64,000 nucleotides of DNA. Source: Pseudomonas sp. Au-Pse12. GTDB taxonomy: Bacteria; Pseudomonadota; Gammaproteobacteria; Pseudomonadales; Pseudomonadaceae. Shown piece by piece: positions 63,179 through 64,000 of the stretch. Made by a program: the position numbers and the translations under genes. Under the pieces are notes generated by a model that saw nothing but the letters and a program-made list of their open reading frames with translations, was not told the origin of the DNA and ran no database searches. The stretch spans positions 372,001-436,000 of the forward strand of contig NZ_JAJTTH010000005.1 in NCBI RefSeq assembly GCF_021341665.1, given 5' to 3'. How positions within the stretch are numbered: the stretch's first letter is position 1; every line of letters begins with the position of its first letter.

Positions 63179-64000
63179 ATGGCTGTCTACAACTACGACG
63201 TAGTGGTGCTGGGCTCGGGCCCCGCTGGAGAAGGTGCGGCGATGAACGCCGCGAAAGCAGGACGCAAAGTGGCGATGGTCGATAGCCGTCGCCAGGTCGG
63301 CGGTAACTGCACCCACCTGGGTACCATTCCGTCCAAGGCCCTGCGTCACTCGGTCCGGCAGATCATGCAGTTCAACACCAACCCGATGTTCCGGGCCATT
63401 GGCGAACCGCGTTGGTTCTCGTTCCCGGACGTGCTCAAGAGCGCCGAGAAGGTCATCTCCAAGCAAGTGGCTTCGCGCACCGGCTACTACGCCCGTAACC
63501 GGGTCGACGTGTTCTTCGGCACTGGCAGCTTCGCCGACGAGCAGACCGTGGAAGTGGTCTGCGCCAACGGCGTGGTGGAAAAGCTGGTCGCCAAGCACAT
63601 CATCATCGCCACCGGCTCGCGCCCTTATCGGCCGGCGGACATCGATTTCAGCCACCCGCGTATCTACGATAGCGACACCATCCTCAGCCTCGGCCACACC
63701 CCGCGCAAACTCATCGTCTACGGCGCCGGGGTCATCGGCTGCGAATACGCCTCGATCTTCAGTGGTCTTGGGGTGCTGGTGGAACTGGTGGACAACCGTG
63801 GCCAGTTGCTGAGCTTCCTGGATTCGGAAATCTCCCAGGCCCTGAGCTACCACTTCAGCAACAACAACATCACCGTGCGCCACAACGAGGAATACGACCG
63901 GGTCGAAGGGGTCGACAACGGGGTGATCCTGCACCTGAAATCCGGCAAGAAGATCAAGGCCGACGCCTTGCTCTGGTGCAACGGCCGGACCGGCAACACC
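63179..64000 (+). CDS. sthA: Soluble pyridine nucleotide transhydrogenase Sth (5' part)
   Basis: Equilibrates NADH/NADP+ and NADPH/NAD+ in the cytoplasm. The first 274 residues are visible; the gene runs out of the window. It has the FAD fold YDVVVLGSGPAGEGAAMNAAK, the sequence GGNCTHLGTIPSKALRH, in which the usual redox CxxxxC disulphide of the family is lost (typical of Sth), and the NAD(P) fold LIVYGAGVIGCEYASIFSGLG. The ATG at 63179 has GAGGAG at 63167-63172. In P. aeruginosa sth also lies near apbE. Confidence 0.97.
   Translation, partial: MAVYNYDVVVLGSGPAGEGAAMNAAKAGRKVAMVDSRRQVGGNCTHLGTIPSKALRHSVRQIMQFNTNPMFRAIGEPRWFSFPDVLKSAEKVISKQVASRTGYYARNRVDVFFGTGSFADEQTVEVVCANGVVEKLVAKHIIIATGSRPYRPADIDFSHPRIYDSDTILSLGHTPRKLIVYGAGVIGCEYASIFSGLGVLVELVDNRGQLLSFLDSEISQALSYHFSNNNITVRHNEEYDRVEGVDNGVILHLKSGKKIKADALLWCNGRTGNT

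Overview
The window is chromosomal DNA from a Pseudomonas, most likely the P. fluorescens lineage (P. protegens or P. chlororaphis-like). The evidence is GC-rich sequence, near-complete conservation of proteins typical of the genus (Anr, Aer, PsrA, two tandem cbb3 oxidases, Sth), gene order shared with P. aeruginosa as I recall it, and REP-like intergenic repeats of the 'ctgcaggagccgg…gccggcgaagg' type. It is mostly core genome. I see no prophage, IS element, CRISPR array, rRNA or tRNA.

Region 1 (1-5.9 kb): the 3' end of a zinc-free NADP-dependent oxidoreductase, recR, an acyl-CoA dehydrogenase, apt, the oxygen regulator anr, a small hypothetical gene transcribed divergently from anr, and hemN. 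hemN has a textbook Anr-activated promoter.

Region 2 (6-19.4 kb, minus strand): a microaerobic respiration island. It reads ccoNOQP-2, ccoNOQP-1, a vapBC-type toxin-antitoxin pair, ccoG-H-I-S and a SafE-like membrane protein. The two oxidases are the high-affinity terminal oxidases. ccoGHIS supplies the copper and assembles them. Anr (3.1 kb) is the likely activator, because Anr-type sites lie upstream of hemN, ccoG, ccoN1 and ccoN2. The ccoN2 site lies inside the coding region of the divergent hydrolase gene.

Region 3 (19.5-32.5 kb): an alpha/beta hydrolase, the aerotaxis receptor aer, a CPBP membrane protease, aconitase acnA, rlmM, tusA, a NorM-type MATE pump, pdxB, a 59-residue conserved protein and an MsbA-like ABC exporter.

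Region 4 (32.5-49.6 kb): slt lytic transglycosylase, the ABC-F protein uup, a universal stress protein, the fadBA beta-oxidation operon with a long leader, a DUF1653 protein, topA and a DUF6586-like protein. Next comes a three-gene cassette of two divergent DUF3137-like paralogues plus a LemA protein, then a small conserved gene and the SOS operon lexA-sulA.

Region 5 (49.6-64 kb): psrA (fatty-acid-responsive repressor with two overlapping operators), nagZ, a SWIM/SNF2 helicase, a CsiV-like envelope protein, mfd, an N-terminally extended GAPDH, a CitA/TcuC-type symporter, apbE and the start of sth. The Na+-NQR operon that lies between gap and apbE/sth in P. aeruginosa is not in this stretch.

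The best candidates for something unusual are the LemA/DUF3137 cassette, the toxin-antitoxin pair inside the cbb3 locus (its PIN toxin lacks one expected acidic residue), the Anr site inside coding sequence, RegA/RoxR-like palindromes near the cco genes, and a CcoP C-terminus apparently made from an intergenic repeat.
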